Positions 63,207 through 64,000 of a DNA stretch of 64,000 nt are shown here, piece by piece. Positions within the stretch are counted from its first letter, which is position 1. Every line of letters begins with the position of its first letter. A model generated the notes under the pieces. That model saw nothing but the letters and a program-made list of their open reading frames with translations. It was not told where the DNA came from and made no database searches. The stretch comes from Rheinheimera pacifica. GTDB lineage: Bacteria; Pseudomonadota; Gammaproteobacteria; Enterobacterales; Alteromonadaceae. The position numbers were made by a program, and so were the translations under genes. The stretch covers positions 186,001 to 250,000 of the forward strand of contig NZ_FNXF01000002.1 in NCBI RefSeq assembly GCF_900108485.1, given 5' to 3'.

Positions 63207-64000
63207 TTACTGGCGGATCATATAGTCAAAGGCACCCAGAGCAGCATTGGCACCTGAACCCATGGCGATAATAATTTGCTTGTACGGTGCGGTAGTAGCA
63301 TCACCGGCAGCAAATACGCCAGGCAGTGACGTCTGGCCGCGCTCGTCGACAATAATTTCGCCGCGGGGTGATAATTCCACTGCACCACGTAACCATTCGG
63401 TGTTAGGCACTAAACCTATCTGCACAAAGATGCCAGCCAGTGCAACATGATGTGCTTCACCGGTTTTGCGGTCCGTGTAGTTAATACCGGTTACACGGCT
63501 ACCATCGCCAGTGACTTCGGTAGACTGCGCTTCAGTGATAATAGTGATATTGCCCATTGATTTGGCTTTTTTCACCAGTACCGCATCGGCGCGCAGTTCG
63601 GCAGCAAATTCCAGCACGGTAACATGTTCAACAATACCGGCTAAGTCGATAGCGGCTTCAATACCGGAATTACCGCCGCCAATTACTGCGACCTTTTTGT
63701 CTTTAAACAGCGGGCCGTCACAATGCGGGCAGTACGCCACGCCTTTACCACGATATTCCTGCTCGCCAGGCACATTCATTTCTCTCCAGCGCGCGCCCGG
63801 GCTTAAAATAACCGTTTTGCTGTTCAGTACGGCGCCGTTTTGCAGCTCAAGCTGTACCTTGCCGTCTTTACGCAGTGCTACAGCACGCTGGTTGTTCATA
63901 ATATCAACGTTATATTCGCGCACATGGGCTTCTAAACTGTTTACCAGCTTTGGCCCTTCGGTGTACTGCACCGAAATAAAGTTTTCGATACCTACGGTAT
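63207..64000 (-). CDS. ahpF: Alkyl hydroperoxide reductase subunit F, 5' end cut by window edge
   Basis: C-terminal half of the flavoprotein that reduces AhpC with NADH. About 263 residues are visible, entering in frame at position 64000. The redox pair is in [11 protein letters not shown], and the NADH-binding site in [19 protein letters not shown]. Later [20 protein letters not shown] matches AhpF, including the FAD contact. The N-terminal thioredoxin-like domains lie outside. ahpC is expected upstream but not visible. Confidence 0.95.
   Translation of the reverse strand, partial: TVGIENFISVQYTEGPKLVNSLEAHVREYNVDIMNNQRAVALRKDGKVQLELQNGAVLNSKTVILSPGARWREMNVPGEQEYRGKGVAYCPHCDGPLFKDKKVAVIGGGNSGIEAAIDLAGIVEHVTVLEFAAELRADAVLVKKAKSMGNITIITEAQSTEVTGDGSRVTGINYTDRKTGEAHHVALAGIFVQIGLVPNTEWLRGAVELSPRGEIIVDERGQTSLPGVFAAGDATTAPYKQIIIAMGSGANAALGAFDYMIRQ

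Overview
The window is typical chromosomal gammaproteobacterial DNA of moderate GC. Protein similarity recalled from memory and the gene order (nudE-yrfG next to hslR-hslO and a type II secretion operon, ATP-type pckA, an ilvLGMDA operon with leader peptide) suggest an Alteromonadales/Chromatiaceae-type aquatic bacterium such as Rheinheimera, Alishewanella or Arsukibacterium. This placement is an inference. I saw no rRNA, tRNA, prophage, insertion sequence or CRISPR array.

Layout. Positions 1-1129 hold the 5' part of a chemoreceptor gene. Then come pckA, cysQ/nudE and the divergent yrfG. Positions 5341-16593 are a complete minus-strand gspC-N type II secretion operon, read from gspC at its right end and driven by a good promoter just upstream. 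The heat-shock genes hslR and hslO follow on the plus strand, then an FKBP isomerase, the ribosome-rescue gene arfA (with a hairpin inside its own reading frame) and a glutaredoxin/MauE-like fusion. Positions 19673-28350 are a minus-strand chemosensory operon: receptor, cheY-like, STAS, cheA, receptor, cheW, cheR, cheD, cheB.

Positions 28557-34578 are the branched-chain amino-acid operon. It has a promoter, an Ile/Val/Leu-rich leader peptide (ilvL), an attenuator terminator, then ilvG, ilvM, ilvD and ilvA. After small genes (DUF1289, periplasmic catalase-related peroxidase, GlsB-type membrane protein, phosphopantetheinyl transferase) a tightly packed 16-kb plus-strand operon (37027-53092) encodes an aryl polyene (APE) type II polyketide system. 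It contains a KS/chain-length-factor pair, a second KS, two acyl carrier proteins, ketoreductase, two dehydratases, acyl-AMP ligase, thioesterase, two acyltransferases, a glycosyltransferase, a LolA-like protein, an MMPL exporter, an FAD enzyme, a lipoprotein and an MIO-type aromatic amino-acid ammonia-lyase. The lyase suggests the aryl starter is made locally from tyrosine or phenylalanine, activated by the ligase, extended on the carrier proteins, and the product moved to the outer membrane by the export genes.

Positions 53159-55751 hold a small secreted protein, a lipoprotein, a START-domain protein and rsuA. Positions 55797-62975 are a minus-strand sulfate-assimilation operon: cysG, cysD, cysN, an SLC13 permease, cysC and a second cysQ. 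The window ends inside ahpF.

The least explained structure is a pair of dispersed intergenic repeats, one between ilvD and ilvA and one between cysC and cysQ. Each has two modules (X and Y) that form hairpins. The two copies carry the modules in opposite order, and stem changes are compensatory, so secondary structure appears to be conserved.
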